A stretch of DNA of 64,000 bases from an uncultured Propionibacteriaceae bacterium (lineage in GTDB: Bacteria; Actinomycetota; Actinomycetes; Propionibacteriales; Propionibacteriaceae): positions 40,112-104,111 of the forward strand of contig CAKZHP010000134.1 in NCBI GenBank assembly GCA_936924635.1. The letters run 5' to 3'. Below the pieces are notes generated by a model, which saw nothing but the letters and a program-made list of their open reading frames with translations, searched no databases and was not told the DNA's origin. The position numbers and the translations under genes were made by a program. This document shows, one piece after another, positions 1 to 7,971 of this stretch; position 1 is the stretch's first letter, and each line of letters begins with the position of its first letter.

Positions 1-1569
1 GTGATCACGAACGTCGGTGGCTACCTGGGCGACGTGCTCGCCACCCGGCTGCGGGCGCTGCTGTCGACGCGCTACTTCGACAAGCTGCTGCGGCTGCCGC
101 AGCGGTACTTCGACGACGAGCTCACCGGCACGATCGTCGGTCGCCTGTCGCGCACCATCAGCGAGCTCAGCCAGTTCTTCAACATGTTTGCCAACACGAT
201 GCTCCCGATGCTGCTCTCCATGGTCGCCTCGGTCGCCATCCTCGCCTGGTACTCCTGGCCGATCGCCCTTCTCGTCGTCCTCATGTACCCACTCTTCGGC
301 TGGCTCACCACGATCTCCTCCAAGCGCTGGCAGCAGCTGGAGAAGGAGAAGAACGAGAGCGTCGACATGGCCAACGGCCGGTTCGCGGAGGTCGTCGGCC
401 AGGTACGGGTCGTCAAGAGCTTCGTCGCCGAGGTGCGCGAGCTGGCGAGCTTCGGCGCTCTCTACTACCGCACCATCTCGATCACCGGTGAGCAGTCCAC
501 AGGCTGGCACCGCATGGACACCATTCGACGCGTCGCCCTCAACGTCATCTTCTTCGGGATCTACGTCCTCATCTTCTGGCGTACGGCCACGGGCGCCTTC
601 ACCGTCGGCACGATGGTGCTGCTGATCCAGATCGTCACCACCGCGCGGCAGCCGGTCACCGGCATGAGCTGGCTCGTCGACTCCACCCAGCGCGCGCTGG
701 CCGGGTCGCGCGACTACTTCGCCGTCATGGACGCGCCGGTGGAGACCGAGCGCGTGCCCGAGCTCACGGACGCCCCCTGGGCCGGCGTCGCCACCGCGCC
801 CGCGGTGAGCTTCCGCGACGTGACCTTCGGGTACGACGACGGCGTGCCCGTGCTCTCCGACGTCTCGTTCGACGTGGCCCCGGGCGAGCGGGTGGCCTTC
901 GTCGGGGAGTCCGGAGGCGGCAAGACCACGATCGTGAGCCTGCTGCTGAAGCTGTACCAGCCGAGCGCCGGGCAGGTGCTCGTCGACGGGGTGGACCTCG
1001 CGGGCGTCGACCTGGCGCAGGTCAGGTCACGCATCGGTGTCGTCTTCCAGGAGCCGGCTCTGTTCTCCGGCACGGTGAAGGAGAACCTCGCGTACGCCCG
1101 TCCGGACGCGGACGACGAGACCCTGCGCACGGCCGCCCGCCGCGCCAACGCGCTGACCTTCATCGAGAGCCTCAAGGACGGCTTCCAGACCACCATCGGC
1201 GAGCGCGGCGTGAAACTCTCCGGCGGGCAGAAGCAGCGGCTCGCGGTCGGCCGCGCCATGGTTAAGGATGCTCCGATCCTGGTGCTCGACGAGGCCACCA
1301 GCGCCCTCGACACCAAGGCCGAGCGGCAGGTGCAGGCCGGTCTGGAGGAGCTGATGGAGGGCCGTACCACCCTCGTCATCGCCCACCGTCTCTCGACCAT
1401 CTCCTCGGTCGACCGGATCATCACGCTGCGGGGCGGCCGCGTCGACGAGATCGGCACGCCGGCCGAGCTCGCGCGCAGCGGCGGCATCTACTCCGAGCTG
1501 CTCGCGCTGCAGGAGTCCGGCTCCAAGGCTGACCGCAAGCGGCTCGCCGCGTACGACATGGTGGGCTGA
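1..1569 (+). CDS. ABC-type exporter, fused permease-ATPase (5' end outside window)
   Basis: Membrane export protein with an ABC transmembrane domain followed by an ATPase domain, probably acting as a dimer. The readable part is 522 residues against the usual 580-620, and the frame is open from base 1, so the first membrane helix and the true start lie upstream. The membrane domain covers about residues 1-230. The ATPase shows Walker A GESGGGKT near residue 302, signature LSGGQ near 406, Walker B ILVLDE near 426 and the switch His in IAHR near 462. All catalytic motifs are intact. Substrate cannot be read from sequence; many relatives export lipids, peptides or drugs and work as heterodimers, so a partner gene may lie just upstream. 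Confidence 0.93.
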   Translation: MITNVGGYLGDVLATRLRALLSTRYFDKLLRLPQRYFDDELTGTIVGRLSRTISELSQFFNMFANTMLPMLLSMVASVAILAWYSWPIALLVVLMYPLFGWLTTISSKRWQQLEKEKNESVDMANGRFAEVVGQVRVVKSFVAEVRELASFGALYYRTISITGEQSTGWHRMDTIRRVALNVIFFGIYVLIFWRTATGAFTVGTMVLLIQIVTTARQPVTGMSWLVDSTQRALAGSRDYFAVMDAPVETERVPELTDAPWAGVATAPAVSFRDVTFGYDDGVPVLSDVSFDVAPGERVAFVGESGGGKTTIVSLLLKLYQPSAGQVLVDGVDLAGVDLAQVRSRIGVVFQEPALFSGTVKENLAYARPDADDETLRTAARRANALTFIESLKDGFQTTIGERGVKLSGGQKQRLAVGRAMVKDAPILVLDEATSALDTKAERQVQAGLEELMEGRTTLVIAHRLSTISSVDRIITLRGGRVDEIGTPAELARSGGIYSELLALQESGSKADRKRLAAYDMVG

Positions 1570-2187
1570 CCCTGAGCAGCCGACACCACCGGGACTCGCA
1601 GCAGAGGCGCGGTGAGCCCCGCCACGGGGAGGCGCATCCTCCCCTCTCGCGCTCAGTACTCGAAACCACCGATCCTTGACCGGGGTGTGTCCCCTCTGGC
1701 TGAGCGTCAGGGCGGCACGCGTCGAGCCGTTGCAGCCGGCGCCCCAGCAGCAGGTCTCGGTCGAGCTAATCGGGCAGCTCCGGGGTGCTCTCTCGGCCAG
1801 CTGGGGCCAGGAGGTGCACCACCCCGGGGATGTGGCCGTGGTCAAGCGGCGTCGGACCTGGTGCCCCCCCACGATGGGCGGGTTGTGGCTGGTCCGAGCG
1901 GTGGCGACGCCTGTCGGTCCGTCGAAGGCGAGCTTGCCAGCGAGGTGATGTACGGCGGCGGCGTTCGTGTCCATGCCATCGGTCCCCCCCCGACTGCTCA
2001 GCCTGAGCTATCAGGAGTGCCCTGCGGTGCCTAGGAGCGCGCCCGGTCCCGCTGATCTGGTGCGCAGAATCGTCCCCTCGACGACGCAGGCCCCACCCAG
2101 GACGCCTCCGGGTGCTTCGACCGGACCATCCTGCGCCCCCTCAGTGGTCCCGGGCAACCATCGGCAGTCCCCTGGCAGGATCGAGCC
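1570..2187. other. 618-bp gap with no supported gene
   Basis: Several open frames cross this stretch on both strands, but none has a recognisable domain, a convincing ribosome site or consistent frame preference. The part 1,680-1,970 could be a decayed gene; I could not identify one. The right end holds a class A palindrome at 2,062-2,136. Confidence 0.5.
2062..2136. repeat. class A palindromic element
   Basis: The left arm GCGCAGAATCGTCCCCTCGA (2,062-2,081) is matched by an inverted right arm at 2,117-2,136 with 16 of 20 positions complementary, around a 35-base loop. Related arms recur at about 5.83-6.77 kb, 21.54-22.28 kb and 26.16 kb. It lies 50 bp before the start of the following hydrolase gene. 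Confidence 0.65.
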
Positions 2188-2988
2188 GTGAGCATCGACG
2201 ACGTCCGCCCCTCCCGGCTGTCTCGCCCCGGGTGCGAGGTGGCGTACAACACCCGCGCCAGCACCTCCGGCCGCTGGGTCGTCCTCCTGCACGGCGCGGG
2301 CATGGACGGGCACATGTTCGACGCGCAGCTGCCCGCGTTGCCCGACGATGTCGGCATCGTCTGCTGGGACGCCCGTGGTCACGGCGCCTCCACGCTCGAC
2401 GGCCCGTTCCGCTACACCGACATGCTCGACGACCTCGTCGCGCTGGTCGAGCTGCTCGACCCCGTTGATCTCACCCTGGTCGGCCAGTCCATGGGCGGCA
2501 ACCTCGCACAGTCGTACGTCGCCGCCCACCCCGACGGCGTCTCCCGCCTCGTGCTCATCGACTGCAGCGACAACCACGGCCCGCTCGCATGGCTGCAGCG
2601 CCTTGCCCTCCGCTCGACGCCGCTGGTGATGCGCGCGTATCCCTGTCGAGCGCTCGTCGACCAGTCGGCGCGCGCCTGCGGCACACGGCCCGCGACGATT
2701 GCGTACGCCGCCGACCGCCTCCGCCGCACCGGCCGTGAGCGCTTCATCGAGGTGATGCGCTTCTGGACGGACGCGCTCACGCCCGACCCCCCGTACCGGC
2801 TGCCGGTGCCCACGCTCGCGATCGTCGGCGCCGAGGACCGCTCCGGCAACATCGCCGCCGCGATGGCCGCACTGGCGGCCAGAGACCCGCAGGTGCGGCT
2901 CGAGACCGTTCCGAGCGCGGCTCACAACGCGAACATGGACCAGCCAGACCTGGTCAACGAACTGCTCGCCGACTTCCTGGGGAGCTAG
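2188..2988 (+). CDS. alpha/beta-fold hydrolase
   Basis: Soluble serine hydrolase of 266 residues, the normal length for the fold. The oxyanion region LLHGAGMDGHMFD is followed by the nucleophile elbow GQSMGG near residue 109. A late acid lies in GAEDRSGN and the catalytic His in AAHNANMD near residue 248. The complete triad suggests an active esterase, lactonase or related enzyme; the substrate is unknown. GTG is taken as the start because homology begins almost at once and the upstream sequence is a class A repeat. It is a single gene, convergent with the pullulanase. Confidence 0.85.
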   Translation: MSIDDVRPSRLSRPGCEVAYNTRASTSGRWVVLLHGAGMDGHMFDAQLPALPDDVGIVCWDARGHGASTLDGPFRYTDMLDDLVALVELLDPVDLTLVGQSMGGNLAQSYVAAHPDGVSRLVLIDCSDNHGPLAWLQRLALRSTPLVMRAYPCRALVDQSARACGTRPATIAYAADRLRRTGRERFIEVMRFWTDALTPDPPYRLPVPTLAIVGAEDRSGNIAAAMAALAARDPQVRLETVPSAAHNANMDQPDLVNELLADFLGS

Positions 2989-3090
2989 CCCTTGCGGCGT
3001 CGACTATCTGACCGGCCCGGATCGAGGCGACACGTCGCGACCATGGACCAGCCTGACCGCGTCATCACGATGGGCAGTCGAGGTCGGGCG

Positions 3091-5709
3091 CTAGAGCTCC
3101 CGCACGTACACCGCCGCTGTCCGCGCCGGCACCACGAACGCCTGGTCAGCCCAGGTCGAGGCGCGTACGACGTCGTCGGCGCCTCGCTGCTGCACCGGCG
3201 ACAGCACCCATGGTCCATCGACCGGCAGGTGCTGCACGACCTCGCCCGGCGTGCCGTTGAGGATCGTCACCACGCCTGACCACCGCTCGTCGACGGGGTC
3301 GGTCGCCGAGTCCTCGACCACATAGGCCACGACGCCCGGGATCGCGTACGGCGTGCCGGCGACCGGGAACCGTACGTGCTCCCGGACCCGGGCCGCCGAG
3401 CCGAGACGGAACAGCCTGGTCGAGGCCCGCAGCCGCAGCAGGTCCTGCGCCATGCCGGTCGCCAGCGCCACGTCCTCGGCGCTCGGCTTCAGGTCGCGGC
3501 GCTTCAGCAGCGGCCGCAGGATCGGCCACACGCTGCGGTTGTCGGCGGCCGGCGGCAGGCCGTGCCCGAAGCCGTTGTCCTCGCCGGTCCAGTCGAGGCG
3601 GTTGAACCAGTCGCCGGAGTCGTACGAGTTGCGGTCCAGCGACTTCGACCGCAGCAGGTCGGCCCCGGCGTGCCACAGCACCGGGGTCTGCGCCAGCGTC
3701 ACGCAGGCCAGGGCGAGCGCGTTGTGCCGTACGCGATCAGCCATCGTGAGGTGCCCGGCGAGCTTGAGCACCAGCGCGTCCCAGAGCGTCTCGTTGTCGT
3801 GCGCGTCGGCGTAGGAGAGGGTCTCGTCGGGCTCTTCGGCGTACGCGGCGACCGTGTCGCGGTAGTGCACCTGGTCGCCGCGCACCCAGGCACCGGTGTG
3901 GTCGCGCATCTGGAACGTCCGCAGGTTCGCGGCCAGCCCGAGCTGCAGCAGGTCGGTGAGCTCGCCGAGCGAGGCGTCGAGGCCGTGACCGTTGTCGCAC
4001 GTGCCGAGCCCGGTCGCGAACCCCTGGCGGCGGGGGTCGTGGTCGAACGGTACGCCGCCGCGCACCGCGTCGCGGATGCGGTCGGAGAACGTCGCGATCC
4101 CGGTGCCGCCGAGCTGCCCCTGCGACGCCTGTACGAACAGCCGGTTGCCGGCGACCTCGCCGAAGCTCCAGCCCTCCCCGTACAGCTGCACCTGGCGCCC
4201 GTCGACCCCGGCGTCGGCAGGGGTGAGCGCGTCGAGGGCCTGCCGCACCGCGAGCATGGTGGCGCGCGAGTGGAACCCCATCAGGTCGAACCGGAACCCG
4301 TCGACCTTGTGCTCCCGGGCCCACAGCACGCACGCGTCGACCATGATCTTCTCGGCCATCACGCGCTCGGTGGCGACGTTGTCGCAACAGGTCGACTGGT
4401 GCACGCCGCCGTCCTCGTTGAGGCGGTGGTAGTAGCCGGGCACCACCTTGTCGAGCACCGAGTGCGGCCACTGCCCCGACGCGTGCGTGTGGTTGAACAC
4501 CTGGTCGAGCACCACGCGCAGCCCCATGCCGTGGATGGCGCCGATCATGGTGCGCAGCTCGGCGATGCGGTGCCCGCCGTCGGCCGCGGCGTCGGAGGTC
4601 GCGTACGACCCCTCGGGCGCGAGCCAGTGAAACGGGTCGTAGCCCCAGTTGTAGCCGTCGTCGCCCTTCACCTTGGAGACCAGGGCCTGCTGGCGCTCCG
4701 ACTGCGGCGCGTACGGGGTGAGGTCGGGCGGCTGCCGTCTCAGCCCCCGCTCCTCGGTGATGGTGGCGATGTCGAACACCGGCAGCAGGTGCACGGTGTT
4801 CAGGCCGGCCTCGCGCAGCCGTCGCAGGTGGCGGGCGCCCTCGCCGTCGTGGGCGAAGGCCGCGTACGAACCGCGCAGCCGCTCGGGCACCAGCGGGTCG
4901 CTCATGGAGAAGTCGCGCACGTGCAGCTCGTAGATCGTGGCGTCGACCCACTGCTCCAGGCGCGGCTGCGGTGCCGTACGCCACTGCTCCGGCGCCCACC
5001 GCTCGTCGGCGAGGTCGGTCGCGACGGAGCGGCGGGAGCCGAGGGTGAGGGCGACGGAGTACGGGTCGGTGACGAGGTTCTGCTCGACGCGTCCGGTGGT
5101 GGGCACGTAGACCGTGACCCGGTAGAGGTAGCGCCATTCCCCCGCGCCGGCGAGCGTGGTGGTCCAGGTGCCGTCGGGGTCGCGGTGCAGGGGGTGGATC
5201 TGGGCGTCGTCGATGGCCGGCTCTGCTCCTGCGTCGGCGGGCCAGGTGAGCAGCTCAACCTCGCGGGCGGTGGGGGCCCAGAGGGCGAAGTCGGTACGGC
5301 CGTCGGCGTGGTGGGCGCCGAGCGTGCGGGTGCGGGCGGAGTCGTACAGGTCGTCCAGCACGATCCCGTGCTGAACCCCGGTGACGGCGACCACCCGGTC
5401 GCCCTGGTACGCCGCCACGACCACCTGGCCCTGCAGCAGGCGTGGGACCTCGGGGGTCATCACGCAGGGGGCGTCGAGGCCCGTGTACCAGGCCAGCTCG
5501 GGGTGCTGCTCGACCAGGTCGTGCGGGATCGGCACCGCCTCCAGGGGCCAGGACTCCTCGGCCCCGACGACCTGGCCGCCATGGACGTGCATCCCCCCGT
5601 CTGCCGCATGGAGCAGCCGCCAGCCGGTGACACCTCGGGGGACCCGTACGTACAGCCAGGCCAGCAGCCCCGGTCGCAGCCAGAGGGCGGCACGGTCCTT
5701 CAGTCGCAC
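3091..5709 (-). CDS. pulA: pullulanase-type alpha-1,6-glucosidase (GH13)
   Basis: Debranching enzyme that hydrolyses alpha-1,6 links in pullulan, glycogen or starch. N-terminal beta-sandwich modules (about residues 1-300) precede a GH13 barrel with the pullulanase signature YNWGYDP near 351. Conserved regions follow: DQVFNH near 400, GFRFDLMGF near 470 with the nucleophile Asp, YGEGW near 510 with the acid Glu, and ADAHDNE near 630. A C-terminal beta domain ends the protein. No signal peptide is evident, so a cytoplasmic role in glycogen or maltodextrin breakdown is likely. The start is uncertain: the frame stays open to 6,027, but upstream codons run through class A repeats with no family similarity. 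GTG at 5,709 precedes the first homologous block; GTG near 5,816 and ATG at 5,883 are alternatives. Confidence 0.88.
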   Translation of the reverse strand: MRLKDRAALWLRPGLLAWLYVRVPRGVTGWRLLHAADGGMHVHGGQVVGAEESWPLEAVPIPHDLVEQHPELAWYTGLDAPCVMTPEVPRLLQGQVVVAAYQGDRVVAVTGVQHGIVLDDLYDSARTRTLGAHHADGRTDFALWAPTAREVELLTWPADAGAEPAIDDAQIHPLHRDPDGTWTTTLAGAGEWRYLYRVTVYVPTTGRVEQNLVTDPYSVALTLGSRRSVATDLADERWAPEQWRTAPQPRLEQWVDATIYELHVRDFSMSDPLVPERLRGSYAAFAHDGEGARHLRRLREAGLNTVHLLPVFDIATITEERGLRRQPPDLTPYAPQSERQQALVSKVKGDDGYNWGYDPFHWLAPEGSYATSDAAADGGHRIAELRTMIGAIHGMGLRVVLDQVFNHTHASGQWPHSVLDKVVPGYYHRLNEDGGVHQSTCCDNVATERVMAEKIMVDACVLWAREHKVDGFRFDLMGFHSRATMLAVRQALDALTPADAGVDGRQVQLYGEGWSFGEVAGNRLFVQASQGQLGGTGIATFSDRIRDAVRGGVPFDHDPRRQGFATGLGTCDNGHGLDASLGELTDLLQLGLAANLRTFQMRDHTGAWVRGDQVHYRDTVAAYAEEPDETLSYADAHDNETLWDALVLKLAGHLTMADRVRHNALALACVTLAQTPVLWHAGADLLRSKSLDRNSYDSGDWFNRLDWTGEDNGFGHGLPPAADNRSVWPILRPLLKRRDLKPSAEDVALATGMAQDLLRLRASTRLFRLGSAARVREHVRFPVAGTPYAIPGVVAYVVEDSATDPVDERWSGVVTILNGTPGEVVQHLPVDGPWVLSPVQQRGADDVVRASTWADQAFVVPARTAAVYVREL

Positions 5710-5832
5710 GGGCGATAGCCAACCAGCCGTGTCGCTCCGGCTGCGGGACCATCCACGGAGCGGCTCGGACCGGGCCAGATCCTGGCCACGGAGGCACCAC
5801 GCGACGCGCCCCTGCACCGCGGGGTCACATCC

Positions 5833-6433
5833 GCGCAGGATGTTCCCCTCGACCGCGGCATCGAGGCCTGTACGAGCCCACATACGCGGCGAGAGGAACG
5901 TCCTGCGCAGGTCCACCCCTTCAGGCCAACGCCACCCCGGCAGGCCAAGCCCACCCAGAGCACCCCACCGTCCATCCCCGCGCAGAATCATCCCCTCGAC
6001 CCAGGAACGCGGCCTCAACGGCTCCATGTCTGCGACGAGCGGAGCATCCGGCGCGGGTCCACCCCCTCAGACCAACCCCGCCCCGGCAGGCCAACCCCAC
6101 CCCGGCAGGCAGCCCCGGATCGCCCGACCGTCCATCCCCGCGCAGAATCACCCTCTCGGCCTCAGGAACGCGGCCTCAGAAGGCTCCATATCTGTGGCGA
6201 GCGGAACATCCTGCTGAAGCTCGCTCCACCGCCCGGGCTGACTTCATCCGAGTCCCTCCCAGCCGACGCGGGATCACCCCTCGACCCCAGGAACGACCCC
6301 AACCCGAGATCTCGCGCAGAATCATCCCCTCGGCGTGAGGTTCGGGCTCTCGCGGGTCGACCCGACGGGCGAGCGGGACGTTCTGCGTTTAGCTGGGCGG
6401 GCACAGCGGCTTGATGCCACACGGGAACCCAGG
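5833..6433. repeat. array of degenerate class A palindromes
   Basis: At least four inverted pairs can be followed. Left arms resembling GCGCAGAATCATCCCCTCGA begin near 5,833, 5,980, 6,140 and 6,312; opposing arms of the type GAACGTCCTGCGC lie about 35-55 bases further on. Loops differ in length and sequence. The array fills the space upstream of the pullulanase gene and explains why its frame appears to extend too far. No gene is supported here. Confidence 0.65.
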
Positions 6434-6770
6434 CAAGACGTCCCCCTCGCCGCCCACACCGGCACGCAACAGCCCCAAGCCTCCGGTCGAGTGGGCCACC
6501 CTGCGCGGCTGACGGGCCCGAACCCACGTCTCAGACGACACCCGGACCAGCAAGGACCTGCGCAAGACGTCCCCCTCGCCGCCCACACCGACACGCAACA
6601 GCCCCAAGCCTCCGGTCGAGTGGGCCACCCTGCGCGGCTGACCGGCCCGAACCCACGTCCCAGACGACACCCGGACCAGCAAGGATTTGCGCAAGACGGT
6701 CCCCTCGCCGCCCACACCGACACGCAACAGCCCCTGCCGCGGGTCGAGTGGGACATTCTGCGTTAGCTGC
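6434..6770. repeat. 129-bp tandem repeat built from class A arms
   Basis: The word CAAGACG followed by a CCCCTCGCC block starts at 6,434, 6,563 and 6,692, an exact 129-bp period. The first two units are almost identical and the third is cut short near 6,770. Because 129 is a multiple of three, long repetitive frames stay open on both strands; none has a recognisable domain, and I treat the tract as noncoding. Confidence 0.8.
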
Positions 6771-6848
6771 CCGGTGGGGTGCCGTGTTCTCCGGCCATGC
6801 CATGCCATGCCGGGCCACCCCGGGGCCGGACCTGGCAGGATCGACCCC

Positions 6849-7487
6849 ATGACGCCCGCCACCACGCCTACGTTGATGCTGCTCCACGGTGCGCGGATGA
6901 GCCCGCCCTCCTGGCAGGACGTGGTGACCGAGCTCGGCGCGAGCCGCCCGCTCACCGCTCCCTGGCTGCGCGGGCTGAAGCCGACGCAGTCCGGCGAGTT
7001 CGACATCGATGCGGCGGTCTCCGACCTGCTGACCCGGATCGACCTCGACGACCTGGAGCAGGTCGACGTCTGCGGCGTACAGCTCGGCGGGATGGTCGCG
7101 CTGCGGCTGGCGGCGGAGCAGCCGAAGGCCGTACGCCGCCTGGTGCTGATCGACACCCCGGTGGCCCCGGGTGGCGGCGCGGGCAAGGTGTCGCGGACGC
7201 TGATGCGCCTCATGCCCGAGAGCGCCTTCACCGAGCAGGGCGTCACCAAGCAGAGCGTGCTCGCCGCCCTCGATGCCATGGCCTCGATCGACGTCAGCGC
7301 CCACCTCGGCAAGGTCACCGCGCCCACGCTGGTGCTGACCTCCGATGACAAGGCGGCGCAGATGTCGGCCGAGGCGCTGACGACGAAGCTGGCCTCCGCC
7401 GAGTGGCGCGCCATCCGCGGGAGCAACCTGCTGCGCGACCACGCCGGCGAGGTCGCCGCGGCGATCACTGAGTGGCTGGCGCGCTGA
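6849..7487 (+). CDS. alpha/beta hydrolase-fold protein lacking the serine nucleophile
   Basis: A 212-residue alpha/beta hydrolase-fold protein. The fold is clear: LLHGARMSPPSW near the N-terminus, LVLIDTP after the elbow, and a late His in LLRDHAGE. The nucleophile elbow reads C-G-V-Q-L-G-G near residue 77, so the expected Ser (or Asp/Cys) is Gln. It may be a non-catalytic family member or have another activity. ATG at 6,849 is chosen because the frame upstream runs into the 129-bp repeat. The stop overlaps the next start (TGATG), so it is translationally coupled to the mutarotase-like gene. Confidence 0.82.
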   Translation: MTPATTPTLMLLHGARMSPPSWQDVVTELGASRPLTAPWLRGLKPTQSGEFDIDAAVSDLLTRIDLDDLEQVDVCGVQLGGMVALRLAAEQPKAVRRLVLIDTPVAPGGGAGKVSRTLMRLMPESAFTEQGVTKQSVLAALDAMASIDVSAHLGKVTAPTLVLTSDDKAAQMSAEALTTKLASAEWRAIRGSNLLRDHAGEVAAAITEWLAR

Positions 7488-7810
7488 TGCAGCGGGTCGG
7501 GTTCATGGTGCGGGTGGCGCCCGAGCACGTCACTGAGTACAAGGCACGACACCGTGACGTCTGGCCCGAGATGCAGGAAGCGCTGCGGCGCAACGGCTGG
7601 GGCAACTACTCCTTGTTCATGAACGACGACGGGCTGATGTTCGGCTACGTGGAGACGCCCGACGGCCTGACCGCCGCTCAGGAAGCGATGGCGCGCGAGG
7701 ACGTCAACGCCCGCTGGCAGGCCTCCGTCCGGCACCTGTTCAGCGGCATCGGCGACCAGGCGCCCGACGAGTCGTTCGTCGAGCTGGAGGAGGTCTTCCA
7801 CCTCGACTGA
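7487..7810 (+). CDS. rhaM: L-rhamnose mutarotase-like protein
   Basis: Small cytoplasmic protein of 107 residues, the usual size for RhaM (about 104), which interconverts alpha and beta anomers of L-rhamnose. The N-terminal strand RVGFMVRVAPEHVTEYKARH, the WPEM motif, and the NGWGNYSLF and FGYVET strands are family hallmarks. The start overlaps the stop of the preceding hydrolase-fold gene by one base. No rhamnose isomerase or kinase lies in the window, so the sugar is inferred from family only. Confidence 0.85.
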   Translation: MQRVGFMVRVAPEHVTEYKARHRDVWPEMQEALRRNGWGNYSLFMNDDGLMFGYVETPDGLTAAQEAMAREDVNARWQASVRHLFSGIGDQAPDESFVELEEVFHLD

Positions 7811-7894
7811 TGGCCGTGCAGCACCCCGGTCCGCCTCAGTGGCAGGCCGGTCGACATCGGCAGATTGCCTGACCTCCCTCCGCTCGGTCAGGTC

Positions 7895-7965
7895 TGGTGT
7901 CGACTCGGACGACCCCTCGCAAGCTCGGGTCCTCCTCGCTCAACCAGCGGGGCCGCTCAGGAACC
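7895..7965. repeat. class B element
   Basis: The segment contains GCAAGCTCGGGTCCTCCTCG then CTCAACCAGC, the inverted form of the TTGAGCAAGGA-CCGAGCTTGCGA word seen at 10.9, 35.6 and 62.3 kb. It sits between the convergent ends of rhaM and the GH13 gene. Confidence 0.55.
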
Positions 7966-7971
7966 GGCGGA

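Noticed and set aside
1612..2034. 140-codon frame after the ABC exporter
   Set aside because: No domain, no ribosome site, and competing open frames on the other strand; could at most be a decayed gene.
3376..5718. 780-codon open frame opposite the pullulanase
   Set aside because: Antisense frame kept open by GC-rich codon bias; low-complexity Val/Arg/Gly translation, no start signal.
5710..6027. N-terminal extension of the pullulanase frame
   Set aside because: The translation is of class A palindromes (for example VEGNILRG) and has no family similarity; a start nearer 5,709 fits better.
6335..6766. Repetitive 143-codon frame with 43-residue repeats
   Set aside because: Explained by the 129-bp tandem DNA repeat, which is open on both strands; low-complexity product with no fold.
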